Assembly: GCA_902607115.1 (NCBI GenBank)
Contig: CACLIZ010000001.1
Span: 1 to 64,000 of the forward strand
Direction of reading: 5' to 3'
DNA from: an uncultured Pelagibacteraceae bacterium
GTDB lineage: Bacteria; Pseudomonadota; Alphaproteobacteria; Pelagibacterales; Pelagibacteraceae
Length of the DNA: 64,000 nucleotides
Of this stretch, positions 11,232 to 19,709 are shown piece by piece. A program made the position numbers and the translations under genes. Each line of letters opens with the position of its first letter. The stretch's first letter is position 1. The notes under the pieces were generated by a model. The model did not search any database, was not told the DNA's origin, and saw only the letters and a list, made by a program, of their open reading frames with translations.

Positions 11232-12113
11232 TTAAGCTGCAGCTTTTTTTCTAACTAAAGATTGATAATTTTCGGATAAATCAATTATTGTATTACAGAC
11301 TTTAAATTTAAAATCTTGGATTTGAGAAACGGGTGTTACTTCTGCGGCTGTACCAGTCAAAAAACAGCCTTCAAATGTGCTCAGTTCATTGGGCGATATC
11401 TTTCTTTCTGATACTTTTATATTTTTAGATTTAGCAATATCAATTAATGTTCTTCTAGTTATACCATCCAAAAAACTATCTGGGATTGGAGTATGAAGAT
11501 TTCCATTTTTGTCTTTAAAAAAAACATTTGCACCTGTTGCCTCTGCTACGTTGCCTTCATGATCTAACATTAATGCATCGGTGTAACCATCCTTTTCGGC
11601 TTCATGTTTTGACAGTGTACAAATCATATACAAACCTGAGGCCTTTGTATCCCATGGTATAGTATTTGGTGCAGGTCTTCTCCACTTAGAGATATTAAGC
11701 TTTATTCCTTTTAGTTTTAAATTTGGATCAAAGTATGAGCCCCATTCCCAGGTTGCAATAGCTACATGAATTTTTGTTTGTTGAGCAGAAATTGCCATCA
11801 TTTCACTACCTCTCCATGCAACTGGTCTTATGTAACCATTTTGAACATTTTGAATTTTTACAATTTGTTTAGTAGCTGTGTTAATCTCATCTTCACTGAA
11901 TGGAATTTTAATACCCATTCTATTTGCAGAGTAAAAAAATCTTTTTGTATGCTCTTCTAATTTAAATATCTCACCATCATAAACTCTTAGACCTTCAAAT
12001 ACACAGCTAGCATAGTGAAGCCCATGGCTAAGCACATGTAATTTTACATTGTTCCAATCAACTAATTCGTTGTTGTACCAGATTTTGCCGTCTCTTTTAT
12101 CGTAGGGTATCAT
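11232..12113 (-). CDS. ilvE: Branched-chain amino acid aminotransferase
   Basis: A 293-residue fold-type IV PLP aminotransferase catalysing the last step of valine, leucine and isoleucine synthesis. Typical features are IWYNNELVDW at the N-terminus, HYASCVFEGLRVY, the lysine in WDTKASGLYM, and EATGANVFF with LTGTAAEVTPV for cofactor and substrate binding. The frame extends 18 codons upstream, but MIPYDKRDGKIWYN at 12113 is the conserved start and the extension is AT-rich promoter-like DNA shared with the divergent marR-type gene. The C-terminus ends in RKKAAA. Confidence 0.92.
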   Translation of the reverse strand: MIPYDKRDGKIWYNNELVDWNNVKLHVLSHGLHYASCVFEGLRVYDGEIFKLEEHTKRFFYSANRMGIKIPFSEDEINTATKQIVKIQNVQNGYIRPVAWRGSEMMAISAQQTKIHVAIATWEWGSYFDPNLKLKGIKLNISKWRRPAPNTIPWDTKASGLYMICTLSKHEAEKDGYTDALMLDHEGNVAEATGANVFFKDKNGNLHTPIPDSFLDGITRRTLIDIAKSKNIKVSERKISPNELSTFEGCFLTGTAAEVTPVSQIQDFKFKVCNTIIDLSENYQSLVRKKAAA

Positions 12114-12178
12114 TAAAAAATTAAAAAAATATCTTTCTATATATATTATGTCAATATAACTTACCAATATAAATAATT

Positions 12179-12628
12179 ATGAGAGAACTTCTTTATCTTA
12201 AAGATGAGCAAATAAAAGAATTTATTGAGAAGCTATTTTTAAGCTATAGAGACACATTTTCAGATTCTAAAACGGTTTTAAATAAGTATTCCTTGGGAAT
12301 AGCCCATAATAAGGTTCTTCACATTTTATCCACCTATAGAGGCATAACCATAGGAGAACTATTAAATAAACTTAAAATAACAAAACAAAGTTTGAACAGG
12401 ATATTAAGAGATTTAATAAAAATTGATGTAATCACATTTAAGAAGGATACAAAAGATACTCGAGTAAAACATGTTTATTTAAACGAAAAAGGTGAAAAAA
12501 TTTTTGATGAAATATTTTCTAAACAAAAAAAAAGAATATATAATGCCCTATTAAGTTCTTCTGCTAAAGAAGTGGTAGATTTCAATAATGTCTTAAAAAA
12601 ATTAATTAATTCTAATGAAAGAATTTGA
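12179..12628 (+). CDS. MarR family transcriptional regulator
   Basis: A 149-residue winged-helix regulator. The DNA-binding part reads ITIGELLNKLKITKQSLNRILRDLIKIDVI, with the wing KDTKDTRVKHVYLNEKGEKIFDEI, matching MarR. It overlaps the following response-regulator gene by 14 nt, so the three-gene MarR/OmpR/EnvZ set looks like one operon. In Rhodobacter capsulatus a MarR-like petP precedes the OmpR-like petR in the same order, so this may be that pair; the equivalence is inference. It diverges from ilvE across 65 bp, where autoregulation could act. Confidence 0.85.
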   Translation: MRELLYLKDEQIKEFIEKLFLSYRDTFSDSKTVLNKYSLGIAHNKVLHILSTYRGITIGELLNKLKITKQSLNRILRDLIKIDVITFKKDTKDTRVKHVYLNEKGEKIFDEIFSKQKKRIYNALLSSSAKEVVDFNNVLKKLINSNERI

Positions 12629-13292
12629 AGCTCACATACTAATCGTTGACGATGATAAAGGTATCAGAGAACTGGTAAAAGAATATCTTGATCAAAATAA
12701 TTTTATTACATCAACTGCAGAGAATGCTGAGGGTGCAGCAGAAAAAACAAAATTAATTAAATTTGATTTAATTATCTTAGACATAATGATGCCAGGAAAA
12801 TCAGGTCTAGAATTTTTGAGAGAAAACAAACATATTTTAGATACACCTATTATTTTATTAACCGCAAAGGGAGAGGCTTTGGATAGAATAGAAGGTCTTG
12901 AAACTGGTGCTGATGATTATTTACCTAAACCTTTTGAACCTAAAGAATTAATATTAAGAATTAAAAATATCTTAAACAAAACAAATATTATAAAGGATAA
13001 AAGAGAAGTTCAATTTGGTAACATAAAAATTAATTTAAATAAAATGTTAATTTTTAAAAATAATAAACAGATAAAGATAAATAATACTGAAAAAAAAATT
13101 TTTGAGAAAATGCTAAATTCCCCAGGTAGAGTGTTTTCAAGAGAAAGCATAGGTAAGTTAATCAAAATTGATAAGGAAAGATCTGTAGATGTAATAATAA
13201 CTAGATTGAGAAAAAAGATTGAAGATTCTCCAAAGAATCCAAAATATTTACAAACTATAAGAGGTGAAGGATATGTTTTATGGATTGAGTAA
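12615..13292 (+). CDS. ompR: OmpR-family response regulator
   Basis: A 225-residue two-component response regulator. The receiver domain has the acidic pocket VDDD (D12-D13), the phosphoacceptor D56 in LDIMMPGKSG, and the lysine of LPKPFEP. The C-terminal winged helix includes RVFSRESIGKLI, SVDVIITRLRKKIE and TIRGEGYVL, typical of OmpR/PhoB. It is cotranscribed with the kinase gene overlapping its end. The EnvZ-like sequence of that kinase supports the OmpR assignment; PetR is an alternative name. Target genes are not visible from the sequence. Confidence 0.85.
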   Translation: MKEFEAHILIVDDDKGIRELVKEYLDQNNFITSTAENAEGAAEKTKLIKFDLIILDIMMPGKSGLEFLRENKHILDTPIILLTAKGEALDRIEGLETGADDYLPKPFEPKELILRIKNILNKTNIIKDKREVQFGNIKINLNKMLIFKNNKQIKINNTEKKIFEKMLNSPGRVFSRESIGKLIKIDKERSVDVIITRLRKKIEDSPKNPKYLQTIRGEGYVLWIE

Positions 13293-14586
13293 TTTTTTAA
13301 AAAAATTACTTCCAAAGCAACTTTTTTATAGAAGTCTTCTAATTGTTGCATTGCCAATAATAATCTTACAAGTAACTATAGCAGTAGTTTTTTTTGATAG
13401 TTTATGGATTAAAACAAATATTGGAATGACAAGAGCCTTGGTTGGTGAAATTAAAACTTTTATAGACTCATACAATAGAGAAGGTGCAGATAAAAATTTT
13501 GTTGAAAACATTTTTGAAGAACATTTAGAAATTGACGTTGTATATTTTGAAAATAAACAGTTTTCTGAATCAATGAAAGAAAAATGGTACAGTCCAATCG
13601 ACCGATCACTTAGACGTGAATTAAAATCTAAAAATCTAAAATACTGGTTTGATACTTCAAAATTTAAGAATACTGTTAATTTAAAAATTCAAAGACAAGA
13701 TGGTTATTTTGAGTTTTTTATTCCTAGAGAAAGATTAACTAGCACTTCAGTCAGAATTTTTGCATTATGGATCACTCTGCCTGCAATTCTCATAGTGGCC
13801 ATCGCTATAATATTTTTAAAAAATCAGACCAGACCTATAAAGAAACTTGCTGAAGCCTCGAAAAGATTTGGTAGAGGTGAAAATATTGAAGAATTTGTTC
13901 CATCTGGCGCATCAGAAATTAGACAGGCTGGTTATGAATTTGAAAAAATGAGAAAAAGAATATTAAGACATTTAAATCAAAGATCTGAAATGCTCTCTGG
14001 AATAAGTCACGATTTAAGAACTCCATTAACAAGGATGAAACTTCAATTAGCTTTAATAAAAGACAAAAACTTAATTAATAGATTTTCTAGTGATATTGAT
14101 GAAATGGAAAAAATGCTTAATGAATATCTTCAATTTTCTAGTGAGAGTAATAAAGAAAAAACAGAAGAATTTGAAATTAACAATCTAATTCAAAATATAA
14201 TAACAAAATTTAATAACAATTTTATAACATTTAACAAGGGAGATGAGTTTTTATTTAATGGAAGAAAGTTATCAATACAAAGATGTTTAAATAATTTAAT
14301 TGAAAATTCTACAAAATTTGCAAATAAAATAGATATTAATTTTCAAAAATTAAAAAGTAATATTCTCATTTACATTGAAGATGACGGCCCAGGTATTCCG
14401 ATTCAGGAGAGAGAAAATGTATTTAAGCCATTTTACAAAGTTGATAAAAGCAGATCAAAAGAAAGTTCAAGTGTTGGTTTGGGACTTTCAATATCATCTG
14501 ATATAATTAGATCTCATGGGGGAAAAATTGAACTTGGAGATTCAAAGTATGGTGGTTTAAAGGTAGTTATTTCTTTGCCTTTTTAG
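13273..14586 (+). CDS. envZ: EnvZ-like sensor histidine kinase
   Basis: A 437-residue membrane sensor kinase. Two hydrophobic segments (about residues 18-40 and 160-180) bracket a roughly 120-residue periplasmic region. A HAMP linker follows, then the dimerisation/phosphotransfer motif GISHDLRTPLTRMKLQL, matching EnvZ, the N box (NNLIENSTKFA), and the ATP-binding DDGPGIP and SVGLGLSI. I prefer ATG 13273, with GAGG at 13261-13264, to a GTG three codons earlier. The 3' end overlaps the convergent ubiK-like gene by 20 nt. The signal sensed is unknown. Confidence 0.85.
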   Translation: MFYGLSNFLKKLLPKQLFYRSLLIVALPIIILQVTIAVVFFDSLWIKTNIGMTRALVGEIKTFIDSYNREGADKNFVENIFEEHLEIDVVYFENKQFSESMKEKWYSPIDRSLRRELKSKNLKYWFDTSKFKNTVNLKIQRQDGYFEFFIPRERLTSTSVRIFALWITLPAILIVAIAIIFLKNQTRPIKKLAEASKRFGRGENIEEFVPSGASEIRQAGYEFEKMRKRILRHLNQRSEMLSGISHDLRTPLTRMKLQLALIKDKNLINRFSSDIDEMEKMLNEYLQFSSESNKEKTEEFEINNLIQNIITKFNNNFITFNKGDEFLFNGRKLSIQRCLNNLIENSTKFANKIDINFQKLKSNILIYIEDDGPGIPIQERENVFKPFYKVDKSRSKESSSVGLGLSISSDIIRSHGGKIELGDSKYGGLKVVISLPF

Positions 14587-14821
14587 ATTTTCTTAATTTC
14601 TTATTTTTCTTTTCAATTTTTTCAATTTTCTTTTCTAAAATCTCAATTCGTTTATTCAATACATCTGTTTCTTCACTGCTTGTAAGTTTCAATTTATAAA
14701 TTAATTCATCTCTTTTAGATTTCAAAATTGAAATAAATTCATTGGATAAGTCTTTATAATTGTACAGTCCTTCCTCAATTAATTTGGATATTTGATTAAA
14801 AAATAATTTTGATTTTGACAT
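14567..14821 (-). CDS. UbiK-like accessory factor (BMFP family)
   Basis: An 84-residue protein with an N-terminal amphipathic helix and a long C-terminal coiled coil (VLNKRIEILEKKIEKIEKK) ending in a lysine-rich tail. This layout matches the YqiC/BMFP family. In E. coli the member UbiK assists the aerobic ubiquinone biosynthesis complex, and family members also show membrane-fusogenic activity in vitro. Alphaproteobacterial members often sit beside lgt, as here (divergent, 44 bp apart). The family call is good; the exact role is inferred. Confidence 0.7.
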   Translation of the reverse strand: MSKSKLFFNQISKLIEEGLYNYKDLSNEFISILKSKRDELIYKLKLTSSEETDVLNKRIEILEKKIEKIEKKNKKLRKSKKAKK

Positions 14822-14865
14822 AGCTAATTTAAATTTTATAGTTTAATTTATAGTATTATTTACTG

Positions 14866-15633
14866 ATGTTTATCAATGATTTTGATCCTGTGGCTTTCAA
14901 TATTTTTAGCCTAGAAATAAGATGGTATTCATTATCATATATTTTTGGAATTATTTTTGGGTGGTTATATTGTAAAAAAAAATTAATAAAAGATGATTCA
15001 TTAAAAATATTATTTGATGATTATATATTGTACTTAATTTTCGGCATTGTACTAGGTGGAAGACTTGGATACGTTTTAATTTATAATTTAAAATACTATT
15101 TTTCTAATCCGCTTGAAATATTTATGATTTGGCAAGGTGGCATGTCTTTTCATGGAGCAATCGTGGGAATAATTTTGGTTACCTATATTTTTTCTTTTAA
15201 AAAAAAAATAAGCACCTTTTATTTTTTAGATATTGTCGCTTTATCTTCACCTATTGGAATTTTCTTTGGAAGAATAGCTAATTTTATAAATTCTGAGCTT
15301 TATGGAAAAGAGACAGATTTGTTTTGGTCTGTAAAATTTGTATTAATTGATAATTTGAGTCGCCACCCATCTCAAATTTACGAAGCTATTTTTGAAGGTT
15401 TAATTTTATTCATAATATTAAATTTATTAATCTCAAGAGAGGGGAAAAAGGATGGATATATTTCATCGCTTTTTTTAATATTTTACTCGATTTTTAGATT
15501 TCTTATAGAATTTACAAGAGAACCTGATGCACATATTGGCTTATTAATATTTAATTTATCAATGGGTCAATTAATAAGTGTTGTCGTTTTATTTGCAGGA
15601 TTATTATTATGGAAATTCAAAAAAAATGTTTGA
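14866..15633 (+). CDS. lgt: Prolipoprotein diacylglyceryl transferase
   Basis: A 255-residue inner-membrane enzyme that transfers diacylglycerol from phosphatidylglycerol to the lipobox cysteine of prolipoproteins. The Lgt signature GRIANFINSELYG is present near residue 144, with the essential HG of SFHGAIVG before it and the RHPSQIYEA and FTREPDAHIG motifs after it. About seven hydrophobic spans are visible. It overlaps the next gene by 8 nt, consistent with an lgt/MidA/pgeF operon common in alphaproteobacteria. Confidence 0.95.
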   Translation: MFINDFDPVAFNIFSLEIRWYSLSYIFGIIFGWLYCKKKLIKDDSLKILFDDYILYLIFGIVLGGRLGYVLIYNLKYYFSNPLEIFMIWQGGMSFHGAIVGIILVTYIFSFKKKISTFYFLDIVALSSPIGIFFGRIANFINSELYGKETDLFWSVKFVLIDNLSRHPSQIYEAIFEGLILFIILNLLISREGKKDGYISSLFLIFYSIFRFLIEFTREPDAHIGLLIFNLSMGQLISVVVLFAGLLLWKFKKNV

Positions 15634-16669
15634 AAAAGAAAATTATAAAATCCCATTAGATAAATTTATAAATAATGCGCTTTATCATCCAAAAAATGGT
15701 TACTATATGCAAAAGTTTCCTTTTGGAAAGAAGGGAGATTTTATAACAGCACCCAACATTTCAAATATTTTTTCAGAGATGATTTTTTTATGGTTAATAT
15801 CCTATTGGCAAAAATTTCATACTAAAAGAAATATTAATATTGTTGAGCTTGGTGCTGGGAATGGAGAAATGATGTTTCAAATAATTAATTCTGCCAAAAA
15901 ATTTACAAAATTTTACAATAAATGTAATTTTTCAATTTATGAAAAAAGCAACAAACTAATTAAATCACAAAAAGAAAAACTCAAAAAACATAAAGTAACA
16001 TGGATAAAAAATTTAGATAAATTAAAAAATAATCCAACAATATTTTTTGGAAATGAGTTTTTAGATGCACTACCTATTAAACAATTTATTAATTATGATA
16101 ATATTTGGTATGAAAGATGTATTGAAAAGAAAGGTGGTGTCTACAATTTCACAAAAATTAGATGTGATATAAAAAAAATAGAAAAAAAAATAAATTTAAA
16201 AATATCAAAAAAACAAAAATTCTTGGAAATATCATTTGAAGAATTTAAAATAATTCAAAAACTAAATAATATAATTACAAAAAAAGGTGGCTGTATTCTT
16301 CTAATTGATTACGCTTATACAAATAAGAAAATGTTTGACACTCTCCAAGCTGTTAAAAATCATAGAAAAGTAAATGTTTTAGAAGAGGTTGGAAGCTCAG
16401 ATATAAGTCACATGATAAATATCAATTTTTTAAAAAAATATTCAAATAAAATAAATTTGAAAGTTGATCACAACACTCAAAGAGAATTTTTATTAAATTT
16501 AGGAATCATGAACAGAGCTGAGATATTAGCTGCTAAAACAAGTTTTTTAGAAAAAGCAAATATTTTTTACAGAGTCAATCGTTTAATAGATAAAAAGCAA
16601 ATGGGTGAACTATTTAAAGTAATGTATTTCTACAAAAAAAATCAAAAATTTAAATTGGGATTTAAATGA
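15626..16669 (+). CDS. MidA/NDUFAF7-family SAM-dependent methyltransferase
   Basis: A 347-residue class I methyltransferase of the DUF185 family. The N-terminal PKNGYYMQKFPFGKKGDFITAP is the family hallmark, VELGAGNGEMM near residue 72 is the SAM-binding loop, and FFGNEFLDALPI and LLIDYAY follow. The mitochondrial relative NDUFAF7 methylates an arginine of complex I subunit NDUFS2; a similar role here is inference. I start at ATG 15626, which overlaps lgt by 8 nt; an upstream start would extend deep into lgt. The pgeF start overlaps its stop (ATGA). Confidence 0.8.
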   Translation: MFEKENYKIPLDKFINNALYHPKNGYYMQKFPFGKKGDFITAPNISNIFSEMIFLWLISYWQKFHTKRNINIVELGAGNGEMMFQIINSAKKFTKFYNKCNFSIYEKSNKLIKSQKEKLKKHKVTWIKNLDKLKNNPTIFFGNEFLDALPIKQFINYDNIWYERCIEKKGGVYNFTKIRCDIKKIEKKINLKISKKQKFLEISFEEFKIIQKLNNIITKKGGCILLIDYAYTNKKMFDTLQAVKNHRKVNVLEEVGSSDISHMININFLKKYSNKINLKVDHNTQREFLLNLGIMNRAEILAAKTSFLEKANIFYRVNRLIDKKQMGELFKVMYFYKKNQKFKLGFK

Positions 16670-17418
16670 TTTCTTCTAAATTTCTTAATCAAACTAATGT
16701 TGTTAATCATGGTTTTTTTAATAAAAAAAATGGCTTTTCTAAAGGTATATATAAAAGTTTAAATTGTGGAAAAGGTTCTTTTGATAGTAAAAAAAACATT
16801 AAAAAAAATCTAACCTATGTAAAAAAAAAAATTATTTCAAAAAAAAACAATATTGCCCTTTTATATCAAATTCATAGTTCTAAATTTTACTATATAAAAA
16901 AATTTCCAAAAAAAAAATTAATTGGTGATGCTCTAATAACTAATGTTAAAAATTTACCTTTAGGAATTTTAACAGCTGATTGTGCGCCAATATTAATTCT
17001 AGATACTAGAAAAAAAATAATTGCAGCTATTCATGCTGGATGGAAAGGAGCTTATAAAAATATTACTATTAAAATTTTAAAAAGATTAATTAAACTTGGT
17101 TCACAAAAAAAAAATATTGTTGCTGTAATTGGCCCATGTATAGGACAAAAAAATTATGAGGTTGGTAAAGAATTTAGAAAAAAATTTATTAAGAAAAATA
17201 AGAAAAATTTAATTTTTTTTAAGTTAAAAAAAAGGAAAATTTACTTTAATTTATCAAAATTTATTTTCAATCAATTAATTAGTTTTGGAATTTTTAAAAT
17301 TGATGTTATAAACAAGGATACCTTTGATACAAAAAACAATTTTTTTAGTGCGAGAAGATCTTTAAAAAGAAATGAGCCCGATTATGGTAGAAATATATCA
17401 GTAATTATGCTTAAATAG
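16666..17418 (+). CDS. pgeF: Peptidoglycan editing factor / YfiH (polyphenol oxidase family)
   Basis: A 250-residue DUF152/YfiH protein. Family motifs are LYQIHSSKFYYI with the first metal His, TADCAPILILD, HAGWKGAYKNI, and GPCIGQKNYEVG. E. coli PgeF removes L-Ser misincorporated into UDP-MurNAc peptides; older literature calls the family laccases, and adenosine deaminase activity has been described for the human relative FAMIN. The gene contains very long A runs (11 A at 16820-16830) and still reads through in frame, a useful contrast with the frameshifted genes at 37-46 kb. Confidence 0.85.
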   Translation: MISSKFLNQTNVVNHGFFNKKNGFSKGIYKSLNCGKGSFDSKKNIKKNLTYVKKKIISKKNNIALLYQIHSSKFYYIKKFPKKKLIGDALITNVKNLPLGILTADCAPILILDTRKKIIAAIHAGWKGAYKNITIKILKRLIKLGSQKKNIVAVIGPCIGQKNYEVGKEFRKKFIKKNKKNLIFFKLKKRKIYFNLSKFIFNQLISFGIFKIDVINKDTFDTKNNFFSARRSLKRNEPDYGRNISVIMLK

Positions 17419-17425
17419 GATATCG

Positions 17426-18358
17426 ATGAAAATAATAACGGGTAATTCAAACAAAAACCTAAGTTTGAGAATATCTAAATATTTAAAAAATAGACTTGTT
17501 CGTTCTACTATAAAAAAATTCTCAGATGGCGAAATTTATATTGAGATTAACGAGAATATTAGAGGTAATAGTATTTTTGTAATTCAATCAGTATCATCTC
17601 CAGCTAACGACAATTTAATGGAATTGCTTCTTTCTATAGACGCCTTGAAAAGATCTTCTGCAAAGAATATTACAGCTGTTATTCCTTATTTTGGATATGC
17701 TAGACAAGATAGAAAGGTTGTTCCTAGAACATCTATTTCTGCTAAACTAGTATCAAATCTAATTACAAAAGCAGGCGCGGATAGAGTTGTTACAATAGAT
17801 TTACATGCGGGACAAATACAGGGATTTTTTGATATACCGGTGGATAATCTCTTTGCTACACCAATCTTTGCTAGACATATTAAAAGAAAAATTAAAAATA
17901 AAAATTTAATTTGTGTTGCTCCAGATGTTGGTGGAACTGAAAGAGCAAGAGCCCTGGGTAAATTTCTTAACGCTGGATTGGCGATAATTGATAAAAGAAG
18001 GCCCGCCCCAGGAAAATCAGTAGTAATGAATGTGGTAGGATATGTTAAAGGCAAAACATGTATTATAGTTGATGATATAATTGACTCGGGTGGCACAATC
18101 GTAAATGCTTCTAATGCATTAATTGAAAGAGGTGCAAAAGAAGTTCACGTTTATGTAACACATGGTGTGTTAAGTGGGAAAGCAATAACAAAAATTAAAA
18201 ATTCAAAAATAAAAAGATTAATTATGACTGATACGATTGACAACTCTGATCGTATAAAAGAAGCAAAAAATATTGAAATTTTAACAATTTCTCAATTAGT
18301 TGGCGAAGCTATAAAAAGAATATCAAACTCTACATCTGTATCTGATTTATTTAGATAA
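17426..18358 (+). CDS. prs: Ribose-phosphate pyrophosphokinase
   Basis: A 310-residue PRPP synthetase, making PRPP from ribose 5-phosphate and ATP for nucleotide, histidine and tryptophan synthesis. Visible motifs are FSDGEIYIEI, the catalytic loop PYFGYARQDRK, TIDLHAGQIQGFF, and the PRPP-binding loop IVDDIIDSGGT near residue 214. Length and motifs are those of the class I enzyme. It lies 7 bp after pgeF and precedes rplY. Confidence 0.95.
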   Translation: MKIITGNSNKNLSLRISKYLKNRLVRSTIKKFSDGEIYIEINENIRGNSIFVIQSVSSPANDNLMELLLSIDALKRSSAKNITAVIPYFGYARQDRKVVPRTSISAKLVSNLITKAGADRVVTIDLHAGQIQGFFDIPVDNLFATPIFARHIKRKIKNKNLICVAPDVGGTERARALGKFLNAGLAIIDKRRPAPGKSVVMNVVGYVKGKTCIIVDDIIDSGGTIVNASNALIERGAKEVHVYVTHGVLSGKAITKIKNSKIKRLIMTDTIDNSDRIKEAKNIEILTISQLVGEAIKRISNSTSVSDLFR

Positions 18359-18406
18359 TTTTCTTCTTGTAAAAGTACTGCTACTGGGCTAAAAGCTACC
18401 ATTTTT

Positions 18407-19120
18407 ATGAGTAATTTAGAAGCAAGCCCAAGATCCAACGTGACAAGGGGGGAAAATAATATTCTCCGAAAGCAAGGATTAGTTCCTGGCATAGTGTACG
18501 GTGGAGAAGAAAAAAATGAACTAATTAGTGTTTCAAAAAAACATTTAAAAATATTATTAGACCAAGAAAACTTTTTATCTAACGTTTTAAAAATAAAAAT
18601 TAATGAAAAAGAAATTAATGTACTTCCAAGAGAAGTTTCATTTCATGTGGTGACTGACGAACCAATCCACATAGATTTTTTAAGAATGGTTGAAGGCAGA
18701 AAGATTGTGTTAGAAATTCCAGTAAGATTTATAAATAATGATAAATCTCCAGGTTTAAAAAGAGGTGGAGTGTTAAACATTGTAAGACGAAAAGTTGAGC
18801 TGAAATGTCCTACTGAAAGCATACCTAATGAATTGGTTGTTGATTTAGAAGGATTAGATATAGGGGCTAGTATAAAAATTTCAGCAATTAATTTACCTGT
18901 GAATGTTACTCCAACAATTACAGGAAGAGACTTTGTAATTGCTACTGTTGCTGCCCCAACAATCGTCAAAGAGCCTGAAAAACCAGCTGAAGAAACGGCT
19001 GAAGCAGCAGAAGGTGCGGAAGGAGAAACTCCAAAAGAAGGTGAGCAGCCTGCTGCAACTACTGATGATGCAAAAAAACCTGAGGCTGATAAAAAAGAAG
19101 CTGCCCCAGAGAAGAAATAA
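18407..19120 (+). CDS. rplY: 50S ribosomal protein L25 (Ctc/TL5 type)
   Basis: A 237-residue bL25 of the long CTC form. Residues 1-95 are the 5S rRNA-binding domain (GLVPGIVYGG, HIDFLRM), followed by the TL5 C-terminal beta domain (VRFINNDKSPGLKRGGVLN, DLEGLDIGASIKISAINLP). The last 45 or so residues are a low-complexity Glu/Ala/Lys tail, longer than in E. coli and probably disordered. The prs-rplY-pth-ychF order is the standard bacterial arrangement and supports the call. Confidence 0.93.
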   Translation: MSNLEASPRSNVTRGENNILRKQGLVPGIVYGGEEKNELISVSKKHLKILLDQENFLSNVLKIKINEKEINVLPREVSFHVVTDEPIHIDFLRMVEGRKIVLEIPVRFINNDKSPGLKRGGVLNIVRRKVELKCPTESIPNELVVDLEGLDIGASIKISAINLPVNVTPTITGRDFVIATVAAPTIVKEPEKPAEETAEAAEGAEGETPKEGEQPAATTDDAKKPEADKKEAAPEKK

Positions 19121-19153
19121 CTTGTTTTATAACATCAAAAATAATCTATAAAA

Positions 19154-19708
19154 ATGATCTTATTTGTAGGTCTAGGCAACCCAACACCTGACAACCAAAA
19201 CAACAGACACAATATTGGATTCAAAATTATTGATGCATTAAATCAAAATTTTAATTTATCAAAGCAAAAACCTAAATTTAAAGGATTGCTTACTATGGGA
19301 AATATTGGGGATGAAAAAGTATATGCAATAAAGCCTTTAACATTTATGAATAATTCTGGAACTTGCATAAGAGAACTTATAGAATATTTTAAAATCGACT
19401 CTTCAGATATAATTGTTTTTCATGATGATTTGGATATTGAGTTTGGAAAAATTAAAGCAAAGTTTGGGGGATCTGACGCTGGTCATAATGGTATAGCATC
19501 TTTAGATAAATTCATAGGTAAAGATTACTCAAGAGTAAGAATAGGAATTGGAAAGCCAGAAAAAATTAAAACAAACGATTTTGTTTTAGGTGATTTCAAT
19601 GAAGAAGAAAATATTAAACTTGATGAGATTTCAAAAAAAATAATTTCATTATTAAATTTATTAATTGAAAAAAAACTCGATTTATTTACAAGTACAATAA
19701 ATAATTAG
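19154..19708 (+). CDS. pth: Peptidyl-tRNA hydrolase
   Basis: A 184-residue Pth that releases tRNA from peptidyl-tRNAs dropped by the ribosome. Conserved residues are visible in LFVGLGNPTPDNQNNRHNIGF (catalytic His in RHNIG), KPLTFMNNSG, VFHDDLDIEFG and KFGGSDAGHNG. Length is normal. It starts 33 bp after rplY and ychF follows 1 bp after its stop. Confidence 0.95.
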   Translation: MILFVGLGNPTPDNQNNRHNIGFKIIDALNQNFNLSKQKPKFKGLLTMGNIGDEKVYAIKPLTFMNNSGTCIRELIEYFKIDSSDIIVFHDDLDIEFGKIKAKFGGSDAGHNGIASLDKFIGKDYSRVRIGIGKPEKIKTNDFVLGDFNEEENIKLDEISKKIISLLNLLIEKKLDLFTSTINN

Positions 19709-19709
19709 T

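Noticed and set aside
12142-12158. Inverted repeat TATATT-N5-AATATA in the ilvE/marR gap as a MarR operator
   Set aside because: The arms are A/T only and short; such repeats occur by chance in this composition. It is only a weak possibility.
12114-12167. 18-codon N-terminal extension of ilvE
   Set aside because: The conserved start is MIPYDKRDGKIWYN. The extension is A/T-rich DNA needed as promoter space with the divergent MarR gene.
13010-13357. 115-codon open frame antisense to the response regulator and kinase
   Set aside because: It lies entirely opposite two conserved coding regions with clear domains, so it is not treated as a gene.
16666-17418. Laccase (multicopper oxidase) annotation for the YfiH gene
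   Set aside because: The protein has no multicopper oxidase motifs; it belongs to DUF152/PgeF.
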